NCBI GenBank assembly: GCA_963815535.1 | Contig: CAWFGS010000001.1 | Span: 372,001 to 436,000, forward strand | DNA length: 64,000 nucleotides | DNA from: CAWFGS01 sp963815535 | Lineage (GTDB): Bacteria; Pseudomonadota; Alphaproteobacteria; Sphingomonadales; Sphingomonadaceae | Direction of reading: 5' to 3' | In this document: positions 27,853 to 37,167 of the stretch, piece after piece | Layout: each line of letters starts with the position of its first letter | How positions within the stretch are numbered: the first letter of the stretch is position 1 | The notes under the pieces: model-generated | What the model was told of the DNA's origin: nothing | Database searches by the model: none | Seen by the model: the letters and a program-made list of their open reading frames with translations, nothing else | Translations under genes and position numbers: made by a program

Positions 27853-28986
27853 ATGCAACTGACCACACCATCCCGTCATCTCCGCCACCGGCCTGTTTAC
27901 CCCGGAAGAAAGCATTTCCAACGAAGAACTGGTCGCCAGCTTCAACCGCTACGTCGAACTTCACAATGCGCGCCATGCCGACGAAATCGCCGATGGCGAG
28001 GTGGAGGCGTTGAGCCCAGCAGCGTCGAATTTATTGAGAAGGCCAGCGGTATCAAGGCGCGCCACGTCATGGCGAAGGCCCCGATACTCGATCCGGAGAT
28101 CATGGCCCCGCGCTGGGACGGCACGCGGGAATGACGAATTGTCGATGATGGCGCGAGATCGGCGTCGCCGCCGCGCGCCAGGCGCTGGAACGGGCCGGCC
28201 GCGATGTCGCGGATGTGGATGCCGTTTTGTGCGCGGCGTCCAATATGGAACGCGGCTATCCCGCGATGGCCATCGAGATCCAGCAGGCGCTGGGCATCGA
28301 CGGGTTCGGTTTCGACATGAACGTCGCGTGCTCCTCCGCGACGTTCGGCATTCAGACGGCTGCTGATTACATCCGGTCCGGCAATGCGCAAAGCGTGCTG
28401 GTGGTCAGCCCGGAAATTACCTCCGGCCATCTCAACTGGCGCGACCGCGACAGCCATTTCATCTTCGGCGATGTCGCGACGGCGGTGTTGGTCGAAGATG
28501 CGCGCCATAGCGCCCGAACGCACATTGGGACATTCTCGGCACGAAACTGAAGACGGTGTTTTCCAACAATATCCGCAACAATTTCGGTTTCCTCAACCGC
28601 GCCGATCGCCGCGAAACGCGAAGGCGATGCGGACAAGCTGTTCGTTCAGGAAGGGCGCAAGGTTTTCAAGGAAGTCGTGCCGATGGTGTCGGCTATGATC
28701 CTGGAAGAAGCCGAGCGGCTGGACATCGACGCCCGACAGCTGCGCCGGCTGTGGCTGCATCAGGCCAATGCCGGGATGAACCGCCTGATCGCGCAGCGCG
28801 TGTTGGGTCACGAGGCGAATGACGATGAAAGCCCGACCGTGCTCGACACCTATGGCAACACGTCGAGCGCGGGCAGCATCATCGCGTTCCATCTGCATCA
28901 GGACGATCTGGTCGGCGGCGACACGGGACTGATCTGCAGCTTCGGCGCGGGTTATTCCGCAGGAACGGTGTTCGTCCGCAAGGTGA
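27853..28986 (+). CDS. beta-ketoacyl-ACP synthase III-like thiolase-fold enzyme (several frameshifts)
   Basis: About 370 residues reconstructed, longer than classical FabH. The reading starts at the ATG at 27853 and, after one indel, gives VISATGLFTPEESISNEELV, then KASGIKARHVMAKAPILDP. The catalytic Cys is in NVACSSATFGIQTAAD, the His in LWLHQANAGMN and the Asn in YGNTSSAGSI, so the Cys-His-Asn triad of KAS III is complete. Frames break near 27868, 28003, 28130, 28155, 28520, 28615 and 28983; deleting one G at the last gives RK followed by TGA at 28984-28986, which I take as the end, although the raw frame runs to 29138. Substrate (acyl-CoA or acyl-ACP) is unknown. psd follows. Confidence 0.82.
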
Positions 28987-29071
28987 ACCTGATCCCGACG
29001 GTTCGCCTTGTGATGCCGCGCGTTCGCGGACTAGACGCGCGCATCATGGCAGGCGAATTGATGGACAATAG

Positions 29072-29801
29072 ATGGGCGGGGCGATGCGCGGCTGGCGATG
29101 GCCCGCGATCCATCCCGAAGGACGCAAGTTCGGCCTGATCGCAGCGGCGGCCAGCCTGTTCGTGCTGCTGGTGCTGGACTGGGAAATACTGGGCTGGCCC
29201 ATGCTGGCGCTGACGGTGTGCGTGTTCGCCTTCTTCCGCGATCCCGAACGCGTAGTGCGACAGGGCGATTCGGCAATCATATCCCCTGCCGACGGTATGG
29301 TGTCCGCCATCGCGACTGTCGAACCACCTGCGGAATTGCTGCGCGACGATGATGGCGGGCAGCCCGGCCTCGCTGCCGGCCCGGTGGTTCGCATATCGAT
29401 TTTCATGTCGCGTGTTCGACGTGCATGTGAACCGAACGCCTGTGGGCGGGACGGTGCGGCGCGTGGTCTATATGCCCGGCAAGTTCATGAATGCGGATCT
29501 GGACAAGGCGAGCGAGGAAAACGAACGCCAGCATCTGGTTATTGAACGCGGCAGACGGCAGTTGATCGCGCTGACGCAGATCGCCGGACTGGTGGCGCGG
29601 CGGATCGTTTCCTTCGTCAAGCCCGGCGACATGGTCGCGGCAGGCCAGCGCATCGGCCTGATCCGGTTCGGCAGCCGGGTCGATGTCTATCTTCCGGCCG
29701 GCACGGGTCCGTCGGTTCTGATGGGGCAGAAGGCCGTCGCCGGGGAAACGGTGCTGGCGGAGATCGGCACGCAAAAACTCATCGAAGGTGTGATGTTGTG
29801 A
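29072..29801 (+). CDS. psd: phosphatidylserine decarboxylase proenzyme (frameshifted)
   Basis: About 242 residues, the short archaeal/alphaproteobacterial PSD form. An N-terminal hydrophobic segment (about 22-52) precedes FFRDPERVV, ISPADGMVSAI, then after the break VFDVHVNRTPVGGTV, and the maturation motif IRFGSRVDVYLP, where the Ser of Gly-Ser becomes the pyruvoyl group. One extra C near 29408 separates FMS from VFDVHVNR. The start could be 29072 or the ATG at 29084 (MRGWRWPAIHPEG). It decarboxylates phosphatidylserine to phosphatidylethanolamine at the membrane. Its stop is 3 bases from the pssA start, so the two steps are coupled. Confidence 0.93.
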
Positions 29802-29804
29802 CCG

Positions 29805-30672
29805 ATGGCCCGAATGAGCAACGCGTCGGACCTCGTTTCGGCCCCCGTTCGACGTCGGACGAACCCGCCGATGCGCGAGCAGCCCGGTCGTGGTCTGTCG
29901 CTGCGCGCCGTCATACCCAACGCCATTACGGCTGCGGCACTGTGTTCCGGCCTGACCGGCATTCGCTTTGCCATTACCGGCGAATGGCGGCTGGCCATCA
30001 TCGCGGTTATTCTGGCCGGAATACTGGATGGGATGGACGGCAGAGTCGCCCGGATGTTGAACGGCGCAATCGCGCTTCGGCGCGGAGATGGACAGCCTTG
30101 CCAATTCGCTGTCGTTCGGCATGGCCCCCGCATTGATCCTGTATCTGTGGTCGTTGCAGGATTTGACCCGGCTGGGATGGTTTGCGGCACTGGCATTCGC
30201 CCTGTCATGCGCCCTTCGCCTCGCGCGGTTCAACGCGCAGATCGATACCGACGAACAACCGCACAAATCGGCAGGGTTTCTGACCGGTATTCCCGCGCCG
30301 GTGGGGGCGGGGCTGGCCTTCCTGCCATTCTATCTCTGGATCGCCACCGACCTGGAGATTTTCCGCAACCCGATCATCAACGCCGTATGGATGGCGACGA
30401 TTGCATTTCTGATGATATCGAACATCGCGACGTTGAGCTGGGGCGCCATTCGCCCAAGGCGCAGCGTTCGTCTGGAACTGATTGCCGGTGTCGGATTGCT
30501 GTTCGCCGCACTGTTGACCGAGCCGTGGTGGGCGCTGACGGTCATCTGCGCCGTCTATCTGGCGCTGATGCCCTGGGGCATATTGAAATATCGTAAGATC
30601 AGGCAGCAACGCGAAAAGGGTGCGAACACGCCGAACCGCGTCCAGCCGTTCGACGTGAACGACCGGCCCTGA
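29805..30672 (+). CDS. pssA: CDP-diacylglycerol-serine O-phosphatidyltransferase (frameshifted)
   Basis: About 288 residues with seven or eight membrane spans. The CDP-alcohol phosphatidyltransferase motif is split by an extra A near 30070; repaired it reads DGRVARMLNGASRFGAEMD followed by SLANSLSFG. The usual motif ends with Asp four residues after the last Asp, but here that place is Asn (MDSLAN), an oddity. It makes phosphatidylserine from CDP-diacylglycerol and L-serine in the inner membrane and feeds the psd product encoded just upstream. The charged C-terminus ends NTPNRVQPFDVNDRP. Confidence 0.92.
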
Positions 30673-30865
30673 CTGCGCCGAAGTCGGCGAATGCGACCGT
30701 ACCCATCGTTTGCTGGTCGTTTGCGCCCGCCGCTGCCCCGTTCAAGGCCGCCTCGCCAGCCAAACGCTTCCACACCGTTTTCCCGCGCAAATAGCCGTCA
30801 ACCAAAACCAGCATGGCCAACGCCGTCAGCGCAACAAATCCGGCAACGATAAAAAACTGAACCAT
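30599..30865 (-). CDS. small single-TM protein, hypothetical
   Basis: 88 residues from the ATG at 30863-30865. The N-terminus MVQFFIVAGFVALTALAML is a strong membrane span, followed by YLRGKTVWKRLAGEAA. The C-terminal part is Arg/Ala-rich and overlaps the end of pssA on the other strand, so an indel may have extended it past its true stop. I do not recognise a family. Existence is supported by the clean TM start and the gap it fills, not by homology. Confidence 0.45.
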   Translation of the reverse strand: MVQFFIVAGFVALTALAMLVLVDGYLRGKTVWKRLAGEAALNGAAAGANDQQTMGTVAFADFGAVRAGRSRRTAGRGSACSHPFRVAA

Positions 30866-31246
30866 GATCGCAACTTCCGTTCCATTCGCACGGGCTGTGG
30901 ACAGCCTGTGGATATTAACCCATCTACGTCGTTGATACGGTTTGGTTTCCGCATTGGTTACATGTTCCCTATTTGTTCCGGCTCGTCAACCCTTTATTAA
31001 CCTTATTTGACCGTGACCTGCGTATTCATACGTATGCGGGAGCCTTGCGACTTAGGGGCTGGATAATCGCGGCTTCATCCGTTAGGGGCGTCGCGTCGCG
31101 CAGGTCGAAGTTATTCGAACCGAGGTCATTCGCGACAAATCCACAGGGAAAGCGCCCATACCGGTGCCGCAGCGGATTACGGGGCAGGGCAACCTCTCCA
31201 CCGCACGGTTCCAGCTTTCCCAAGGTCTAACCGGAAGGAAATATAT
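30866..31246 (+). promoter_or_regulatory. non-coding rpsB upstream region with candidate promoter
   Basis: 381 bases without a convincing gene. At 31007-31012 TTGACC is followed after 17 bases by ACGTAT (31030-31035), a plausible sigma-70-type promoter giving a leader of about 200 bases before rpsB. Long leaders that bind S2 are known for rpsB in bacteria, but I could not derive a specific fold here. A good ribosome site, GGAAGGAA, precedes the rpsB ATG. Confidence 0.45.
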
Positions 31247-32002
31247 ATGGCGGCACCGACCGTTACAATGCAGCAGCTTATCGAAGCGGGGGCCCATTTC
31301 GGCCACCAGACTCACCGTTGGAATCCGCGGATGAAGCCGTATATCTTCGGCGCGCGCAACGGCGTTCACATCATCGATCTGTCCCAGACCGTGCCATTGT
31401 TTGCGCGCGCGCTGGAATTCGTATCGTCCACCGTGCAATCGGGCGGCAAGGTTCTGTTCGTCGGCACGAAGCGTCAGGCGCAGGAACCGATTGCGGAGGC
31501 GGCGCGCGCATCGGGGCAACATTTCGTGAACCATCGCTGGTTGGGCGGAATGCTCACCAACTGGAAAACGATCTCCGGGTCGATCAAGGAATTGAAGAAC
31601 CTGGAAGAATTGCTGTCGGGCGAACAGTCGGGTCTGACCAAGAAGGAAGTTCTGCAGTTGACGCGCAAGCGGGACAAGCTGGAACTGTCCCTTGGCGGCA
31701 TCCGCGACATGGGCGGTATTCCCGATGTCATGTTCGTGATCGACGCGAACAAGGAAGAACTGGCTATCAAGGAAGCGAACGTGCTGGGCATTCCCGTCGT
31801 CGCCGTGCTCGACACCAATGTCGATCCATCCGGCATCGCCTTCCCGATCCCTGCCAATGACGACGCCAGCCGCGCCGTGCGTATGTATTGCGACGCGGTT
31901 GCGGAAGCCGCGACCAAGGGTAGTGGCGAAAAGATGGCGGATAGCGGTCAGGATATCGGCGCGATGGAACAGCCCCCGGCAGAAACCACCGCCGCGCAAT
32001 AG
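31247..32002 (+). CDS. rpsB: 30S ribosomal protein S2
   Basis: 251 residues, intact. Hallmarks are TMQQLIEAGAHFGHQTHRWNP at the N-terminus (helix-loop contacting 16S rRNA), KPYIFGARNGVHIIDL, FVGTKRQAQEPI, WLGGMLTNWKTI and PDVMFVIDANKE. S2 joins the small subunit late and anchors S1. It is followed by tsf after a 129-base gap containing a strong hairpin, the standard rpsB-tsf pair. Confidence 0.98.
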   Translation: MAAPTVTMQQLIEAGAHFGHQTHRWNPRMKPYIFGARNGVHIIDLSQTVPLFARALEFVSSTVQSGGKVLFVGTKRQAQEPIAEAARASGQHFVNHRWLGGMLTNWKTISGSIKELKNLEELLSGEQSGLTKKEVLQLTRKRDKLELSLGGIRDMGGIPDVMFVIDANKEELAIKEANVLGIPVVAVLDTNVDPSGIAFPIPANDDASRAVRMYCDAVAEAATKGSGEKMADSGQDIGAMEQPPAETTAAQ

Positions 32003-32023
32003 CCGCCGCATAGTAAGGGCAAT

Positions 32024-32056
32024 CGATCGGGCGCGCCGTTGCGCTGCGCCCGATCG
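32024..32056. repeat. perfect inverted repeat between rpsB and tsf
   Basis: CGATCGGGCGC, an 11-base loop, then GCGCCCGATCG. The 11-base GC-rich stem starts 22 bases after the rpsB stop. With no T-run it is more likely a processing or attenuation hairpin that lowers or stabilises part of the rpsB-tsf transcript than a full terminator. Confidence 0.65.
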
Positions 32057-32131
32057 GCCCCATCTTGGTATCAAATACAGCGCCGGACCCGCGATGGTTC
32101 GGCGCGACAATCATTGTAGAAGGATATGGAC

Positions 32132-33058
32132 ATGGCTGGAATTGCAGTCGCCGATGTGAAAACCCTGCGTGAGAAGACCGGCGCGGGCATGATGGATGCG
32201 AAAAAAGCGCTGACCGAAGCGGGCGGCGATATCGAAGCGGCCGTGGACGCATTGCGTGCCAAGGGCCTTGCGACGGCGCAGAAGAAATCGAGCCGCACCG
32301 CTGCCGAAGGTCTGGTGGGCGTCACCGTCGAAGGGACCAAGGGCGTTGCCGTCGAAGTGAACTCCGAAACGGATTTCGTCGCCAAGAACGATCGGTTCCA
32401 GGATTTCGTCCGCAAGACCACTCGCACCGCTTTGACTGTCGATGGCGACAATGTGGAAGCGTTGACCGCCGCGCAATATCCCGATGGCGGTACCGTTTCG
32501 GACAAACTGACGGACAACGTCGCGACCATCGGTGAAAATCAGCAGGTGCGCCGAATGAAAACCGTCTCCGTCGCGCAGGGCCTGGTCGTACCTTACGTCC
32601 ATAACGCCGCTGCCCCCGATCTGGGCAAGATCGGCGTGCTGGTGGCGCTGGAAAGTGACGCCGGCGCGGACGTGCTGGAGCCATTGGGCAAACAGCTCGC
32701 CATGCATATCGCCGCCGCTTTCCCACAGGCACTGAATGCGGACGACCTCGACCCCGACGTCATCGAACGTGAACGCGCGATCGCTCGCGAGAAGGCAGCC
32801 GAGAGCGGCAAGCCCGACAATGTTCAGGAGAAGATGGTCGATGGCGCGGTGAAGAAATTCGCCAAGGAGAATGCGTTGCTCAGCCAGGTTTTCGTGATGG
32901 ACAACAAGACCCCGATCGCCGACGTCGTAGCCAAGGCTGGCAAGGACGCTGGCAAGAATATCGTCCTGAAAGACTACGTTCGCTTCCAACTGGGCGAAGG
33001 CATCGAAAAGGAAGTCAGCGACTTCGCAGCGGAGGTTGCCGCCGCCGTCGGCGGATAA
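32132..33058 (+). CDS. tsf: elongation factor Ts
   Basis: 308 residues from the ATG at 32132 (MAGIAVADVKTLREKTGAG), chosen over the ATG at 32126 because AGAAGGA lies 8 bases ahead of it. The N-terminal UBA-like motif TGAGMMDAKKALTEAGGD is followed by TAAEGLVGV, the Tu-interacting VEVNSETDFVAKND and the C-terminal dimerisation module. It exchanges GDP for GTP on EF-Tu. It is intact and followed by a terminator. Confidence 0.97.
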   Translation: MAGIAVADVKTLREKTGAGMMDAKKALTEAGGDIEAAVDALRAKGLATAQKKSSRTAAEGLVGVTVEGTKGVAVEVNSETDFVAKNDRFQDFVRKTTRTALTVDGDNVEALTAAQYPDGGTVSDKLTDNVATIGENQQVRRMKTVSVAQGLVVPYVHNAAAPDLGKIGVLVALESDAGADVLEPLGKQLAMHIAAAFPQALNADDLDPDVIERERAIAREKAAESGKPDNVQEKMVDGAVKKFAKENALLSQVFVMDNKTPIADVVAKAGKDAGKNIVLKDYVRFQLGEGIEKEVSDFAAEVAAAVGG

Positions 33059-33075
33059 TTCGCTTGCTGCCCATG

Positions 33076-33118
33076 ATCGAAGGCCGTCGAACCCAATCGG
33101 TTCGGCGGCCTTTTCGAT
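33076..33118 (+). terminator. intrinsic terminator after tsf
   Basis: ATCGAAGGCCGTCGAACC, loop CAAT, then GGTTCGGCGGCCTTTTCGAT: long near-perfect stem with a TTTT tract, 18 bases after the tsf stop. It separates rpsB-tsf from the pyrH operon. Confidence 0.8.
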
Positions 33119-33217
33119 GGCGCTGCATCGGCAGGCGGCGCAGGCTTTCCCTTTGCGCGTACGGCCGGGCAGCGTTAAGGGCTACGCAGCGCCAACCGAA
33201 CGGACTTGCACATTCCC

Positions 33218-33940
33218 ATGACCCTGCCGAAACTCAATCGCGTCCTGTTAAAACTGTCGGGCGAGGTTTTGATGGGGGAGCAGGATTACGGTATCGATCC
33301 CGCCTATGTCGCGCGGCTGGCCGAGGAAGTGGCGGCGGCCAAGGAAACCGGTTTGCAGATTTGCCTGGTGATCGGCGGCGGCAATATCTTTCGCGGTATT
33401 GCGGGCGCCGCGCGAGGGCTGGACCGGACGACCGGCGATTATATGGGCATGCTCGCCACTGTAATGAATGCGCTCGCCATGCAGAACGCCCTGGAACAGT
33501 TGGGCGTGCAGACACGGGTGCAATCGGCCATTCCGATGGCAACCGTGTGCGAACCATACATCAGGCGGCGCGCCGAACGTCATCTGGAAAAGGGGCGTAT
33601 CGTCATTTTCGCAGCGGGAACGGGCAATCCGTTCTTTACGACCGACACCGGCGCCGCCTTGCGCGCGGCGGAAATGAACTGCGATGCTTTGCTGAAGGGC
33701 ACGAGCGTCGACGGTGTTTACAACGCCGATCCGAAGAAGAACCCCGATGCAAAACGCTTCGATACAATCAGTTACGGGCGTGTGTTGAGCGACGATCTGA
33801 AAGTGATGGATGCCACGGCGGTGGCGCTGGCGCGCGAAAACCGCATTCCGATCGTGGTCTTTTCGATCCGGGAAAAAGGCAATGTCGCACGCGTCTTGGC
33901 GGGCGAGGGCGTTCAGACTATCGTACAGGCAAGCGACTGA
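33218..33940 (+). CDS. pyrH: uridylate kinase
   Basis: 240 residues from the ATG at 33218; an in-frame TTG at 33206 is less likely. Amino-acid-kinase fold: RVLLKLSGEVLMG (phosphate-binding Lys/Gly loop), CLVIGGGNIFRG, DYMGMLATVMNALA and FAAGTGNPFFTTDT. It phosphorylates UMP to UDP as a hexamer in pyrimidine synthesis. It opens a run of same-strand genes (pyrH-frr-uppS-cdsA-dxr-rseP-bamA) with small gaps or overlaps. Confidence 0.97.
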   Translation: MTLPKLNRVLLKLSGEVLMGEQDYGIDPAYVARLAEEVAAAKETGLQICLVIGGGNIFRGIAGAARGLDRTTGDYMGMLATVMNALAMQNALEQLGVQTRVQSAIPMATVCEPYIRRRAERHLEKGRIVIFAAGTGNPFFTTDTGAALRAAEMNCDALLKGTSVDGVYNADPKKNPDAKRFDTISYGRVLSDDLKVMDATAVALARENRIPIVVFSIREKGNVARVLAGEGVQTIVQASD

Positions 33941-33993
33941 CGGTCGGCGCGATTTCGCGTCTGCAACGACACAATTTTCGAGGAAATTCACCG

Positions 33994-34551
33994 ATGGCAA
34001 AATACGACAAGTCCGACATCGAACGCCGCATGACAGGTGCGATCGATTCCCTGAAAAGCGATCTGTCCGGCCTTCGTACCGGGCGCGCGAACACCACCTT
34101 GCTCGATCCGGTGCAGGTGTCCGTTTACGGCGCGATGATGCCGCTCAACCAGGTGGCCACCGTCTCCGCCCCCGAACCGCGCATGTTGAGCGTGCAGGTC
34201 TGGGACAAGGCCAATATCGGCGCCGTGGAGAAAGGGATCGCGCACGCCAATCTGGGCCTCAACCCCATGATCGACGGGCAGACATTGCGCCTGCCGATGC
34301 CCGATCTGACCGAGGAACGGCGCAAGGAACTGGCAAAGCTGGCTGGCAAATATGCCGAAGGCGCGAAGATCGCCATTCGCAACGTCCGGCGCGACGGGAT
34401 GGAAGCGTTGAAGGAAGACGAGAAGAAGAAGGAAATCTCCGAGGACGATCGCAAGCGGCTGGAAGATGAGGTCCAGAAGATGACCGACAAATACGTCGCC
34501 GAAACGGACGCCGCCGCCGAGGCGAAGGAAAAGGAAATTATGACCCAATAG
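33994..34551 (+). CDS. frr: ribosome recycling factor
   Basis: 185 residues, exactly the family length, starting MAKYDKSDIERRMTGAID at the ATG at 33994 with GAGGAAA upstream. Characteristic segments are LRTGRANTTLLDPVQVSVYG, PEPRMLSVQVWDK, LNPMIDGQTLRLPMP and the long C-terminal helix with VQKMTDKYV. It splits post-termination ribosomes with EF-G. A longer open frame upstream (to 33064) overlaps pyrH out of frame and is not real. Confidence 0.98.
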   Translation: MAKYDKSDIERRMTGAIDSLKSDLSGLRTGRANTTLLDPVQVSVYGAMMPLNQVATVSAPEPRMLSVQVWDKANIGAVEKGIAHANLGLNPMIDGQTLRLPMPDLTEERRKELAKLAGKYAEGAKIAIRNVRRDGMEALKEDEKKKEISEDDRKRLEDEVQKMTDKYVAETDAAAEAKEKEIMTQ

Positions 34552-34561
34552 GGTTCATCCG

Positions 34562-35255
34562 ATGTCCGCCGCTCCGCCCGAACAAAGCCGCGCCCGTCAT
34601 GTCGCCATCATCATGGACGGCAATGGACGGTGGGCGAAGAAACGCCATCTGCCGCGCGCGGTCGGGCATCAGCGCGGAGTGGAGGCCGTCCGCAAGCTGG
34701 TCCGCTCGATCGAGCCGCTGGGGATCGAATGCCTGACCCTGTATGCCTTTTCGTCCGAAAACTGGAAACGGCCGGACGACGAGGTCGGCGATCTGATGAA
34801 CCTCCTGCGCAAGTTCATCAAATCGGACTTGCCGGAGTTCGTCGCCAACGACGTGCGGCTGAAAATTATCGGCGATTACAAGTCTCTGGCCCCCGATATT
34901 GTCGAACAGCTTGAAGATGCCTTGCAGCAAACTGGGGGCGGAACACGCATTCTGGCGGTTGCGCTGAATTACGGGGCGCAGCAGGAGATCGCTCAGGCTG
35001 CCGCGCTGGCCGCGAACGACGGCGCGATTACGCCGGAACGCATCGCCGCGCATCTCTACACCGCCGATCTGCCGCCGCTCGACCTGCTGATCCGGACATC
35101 GGGGGAGGTTCGCCTGTCGAACTTCCTGTTATGGCAGGCCGCCTATTGCGAAATGAGTTTCATGGACGTGCTGTGGCCTGATTTCTACGCCCGACCATCT
35201 GCAGACTGCGCTCGAAGATTTCGCCAGCCGCGATCGCCGGTTCGGGGGGCGCTGA
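34562..35255 (+). CDS. uppS: undecaprenyl diphosphate synthase (frameshift near the C-terminus)
   Basis: About 230 residues. The cis-prenyltransferase signatures VAIIMDGNGRWAKKR, TLYAFSSENWKRP and DLLIRTSGEVRLSNFLLWQ are clear. The raw frame continues to 35263 with a wrong tail; removing one T near 35187 gives LWPDFTPDHLQTALEDFASR and a TGA at 35253-35255, two bases before cdsA starts. The enzyme makes the C55 lipid carrier precursor for peptidoglycan and other glycans. It sits ahead of cdsA and dxr as in most proteobacteria. Confidence 0.95.
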
Positions 35256-35256
35256 A

Positions 35257-35994
35257 ATGGTGAATTCGCCCACCGACGCACGCGGCATCGTATCCGAAAC
35301 GCGCCCACGCAAAAATGCCGATCTACCGGTGCGGCTCGTTTCGGCTGCGGTAATGATCGGCGGTGTGCTGGCGGCTTTTCTGGCCGGCGGGCCGTGGCTG
35401 GTGTGGCTGATTTGGCTGGTCGGTATCGTCACCTTCGTCGAATTCGTCATGCTGATCGTCGGTGCGGTATCGAATATAGCCTATCGCGGAGCGGCGATAT
35501 TGGCTGGCGCAGTGTACATATTTCTGGCGACCGGGGTGCTGGCAGGCCTCGACAGTTATTATTTCTTCGCCGCAGTCGGTGCGGTCGTCGCCTGCGATAC
35601 GGGTGCCTATGCGGCCGGGCGAACCTTCGGTGGGCCCAAGATTGTGCCGCGGATCAGCCCGAACAAGACCTGGGCGGGACTGTTCGGAGGTATGACCGGC
35701 GCGGGATTGTGGCTGGCAATCATCGTGGGCGCTTTTCACTGGACCAGCGGCCACGACAATTGGGGCGATCTGATCGCAGTCGGCCGCGACGATGCGCTTG
35801 GCGCGGCGATGGTCGGGGCGGTGTTGGCGGTGTTCGCCCAAGGGGGCGATTTCTTCCAGAGCTGGCTGAAACGAAGGGCGGGGGTCAAGGACAGCTCCAA
35901 GCTTATTCCGGGTCATGGCGGCGTGTTCGACCGTGTCGATGGGCTGCTGCCGGTTGCGCTGATCGTCGGCATTATCGCGCAGGTGGGCGTATGA
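35257..35994 (+). CDS. cdsA: phosphatidate cytidylyltransferase
   Basis: 245 residues, intact, with about seven membrane spans. The C-terminal signature is present: KRRAGVKDSSKLIPGHGGVFDRVDGLL, quoted in parts (KDSSKLIPGHGG and DRVDGL), containing the conserved Asp that binds metal. DTGAYAAGRTFGGPKIVPRI also fits. It makes CDP-diacylglycerol from phosphatidic acid and CTP, the common precursor for PssA and PgsA, both also in this window. Its TGA overlaps the dxr ATG (ATGA). Confidence 0.96.
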   Translation: MVNSPTDARGIVSETRPRKNADLPVRLVSAAVMIGGVLAAFLAGGPWLVWLIWLVGIVTFVEFVMLIVGAVSNIAYRGAAILAGAVYIFLATGVLAGLDSYYFFAAVGAVVACDTGAYAAGRTFGGPKIVPRISPNKTWAGLFGGMTGAGLWLAIIVGAFHWTSGHDNWGDLIAVGRDDALGAAMVGAVLAVFAQGGDFFQSWLKRRAGVKDSSKLIPGHGGVFDRVDGLLPVALIVGIIAQVGV

Positions 35995-37167
35995 CGCGCA
36001 GCATTTCCGTCTTGGGGGCGACCGGTTCCGTCGGTGCGTCCACGCTGGACCTAATTCGCCGTAACCGTGCCGATTGGCAGGTCGAAGTGCTGACCGCCCA
36101 TAGCAGCGTTGCAGAACTCGCCGATCTGGCGCGCGAGTTTGCTGCGCGCCATGTCGTCATTGCGGACGAGGCGTTGCTGCCCGACTTGCGCGATGCCTTG
36201 CAGGGCAGCGAGATTTCCAGCGCCGGCGGCGTATCCGCTCTGACGGAGGCGGCGGCGCGGCCTGTCGATATGACGGTCGCGGCCATCGTGGGATGCGCGG
36301 GGCTGGCGCCGGTGATGGCTGCGATCGAACAGGGCGGCACGGTGGCGCTCGCAAACAAGGAAGCGTTGGTTTCCGCCGGGGAGGTGATGACCGCCGCCGT
36401 GGCGAAATACGGTGCGACCTTGCTGCCGGTCGATTCCGAACATAACGCGATCTTCCAATGTCTGGCTGGCGAACCATACCAAGGATGTTCGCTGGATCAC
36501 GTTGACGGCCAGCGGTGGGCCTTTGCGCGAATGGTCGGCGGAACGTCTGGCGGCGGCGACTCCGGAACAGGCCGTCGCGCATCCGAATTGGGATATGGGC
36601 GCCAAGATCAGCGTCGATTCCGCCACCATGATGAACAAGGGCCTCGAATATATCGAGGCGCACTATCTGTTTCCGGTGGGGCTCGATCGCATTCGAATCG
36701 TGGTGCATCCGCAAAGCGTCGTCCATTCGATGGTCGAATATCGCGACGGTTCGACATTGGCGCAACTCGGCCCGCCCGATATGCGTGTGCCGATCGCATC
36801 GTGCCTGGCATATCCGGGGCGCATGGATACGCCGTGCGAACCGCTTGATCTGACGGCGATCGGCGAACTGACGTTCTTTGCGCCCGACGAGGAACGCTTC
36901 CCCGCAACCATGCTGGCGCGCGAGGCGGTGAAGGCAGGCGGCGCGGCGCCAGCGATTTTGAATGCCGCCAACGAAATTGCCGTAGCCGCTTTTCTGGCCG
37001 GTCAGATAGGGTTCAGCCGAATAACGGCAATTGTCGCAGCAATGCTGGAACGCAACGACAATCGGGCGGCGCCGTCCTCCCTTTCGCAAGTGATTGCGCT
37101 CGATGCGGATATGCGCCGACAAACGCTTGCGTTGCTGGAAGACCGGGCATCGGAGCGGACGTTATAA
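35991..37167 (+). CDS. dxr: 1-deoxy-D-xylulose 5-phosphate reductoisomerase (frameshifted)
   Basis: About 391 residues. The NADPH-binding start SISVLGATGSVGASTLDLI is followed by VALANKEALVSAG, PVDSEHNAIFQCL (metal and substrate loop), ITLTASGGPLREW (flexible lid) and MGAKISVDSATMMNKGLE. A one-base insertion near 36467 separates QCLA from NHTKDVRWI. It converts DXP to MEP, the first committed step of the non-mevalonate isoprenoid pathway that feeds UppS and the polyprenyl synthase. It overlaps cdsA by four bases and rseP by one (TAATG). Confidence 0.96.

Noticed and set aside
33064..33993. Long plus-strand extension upstream of frr
   Set aside because: It lies out of frame over pyrH; frr has a standard start and length at 33994.
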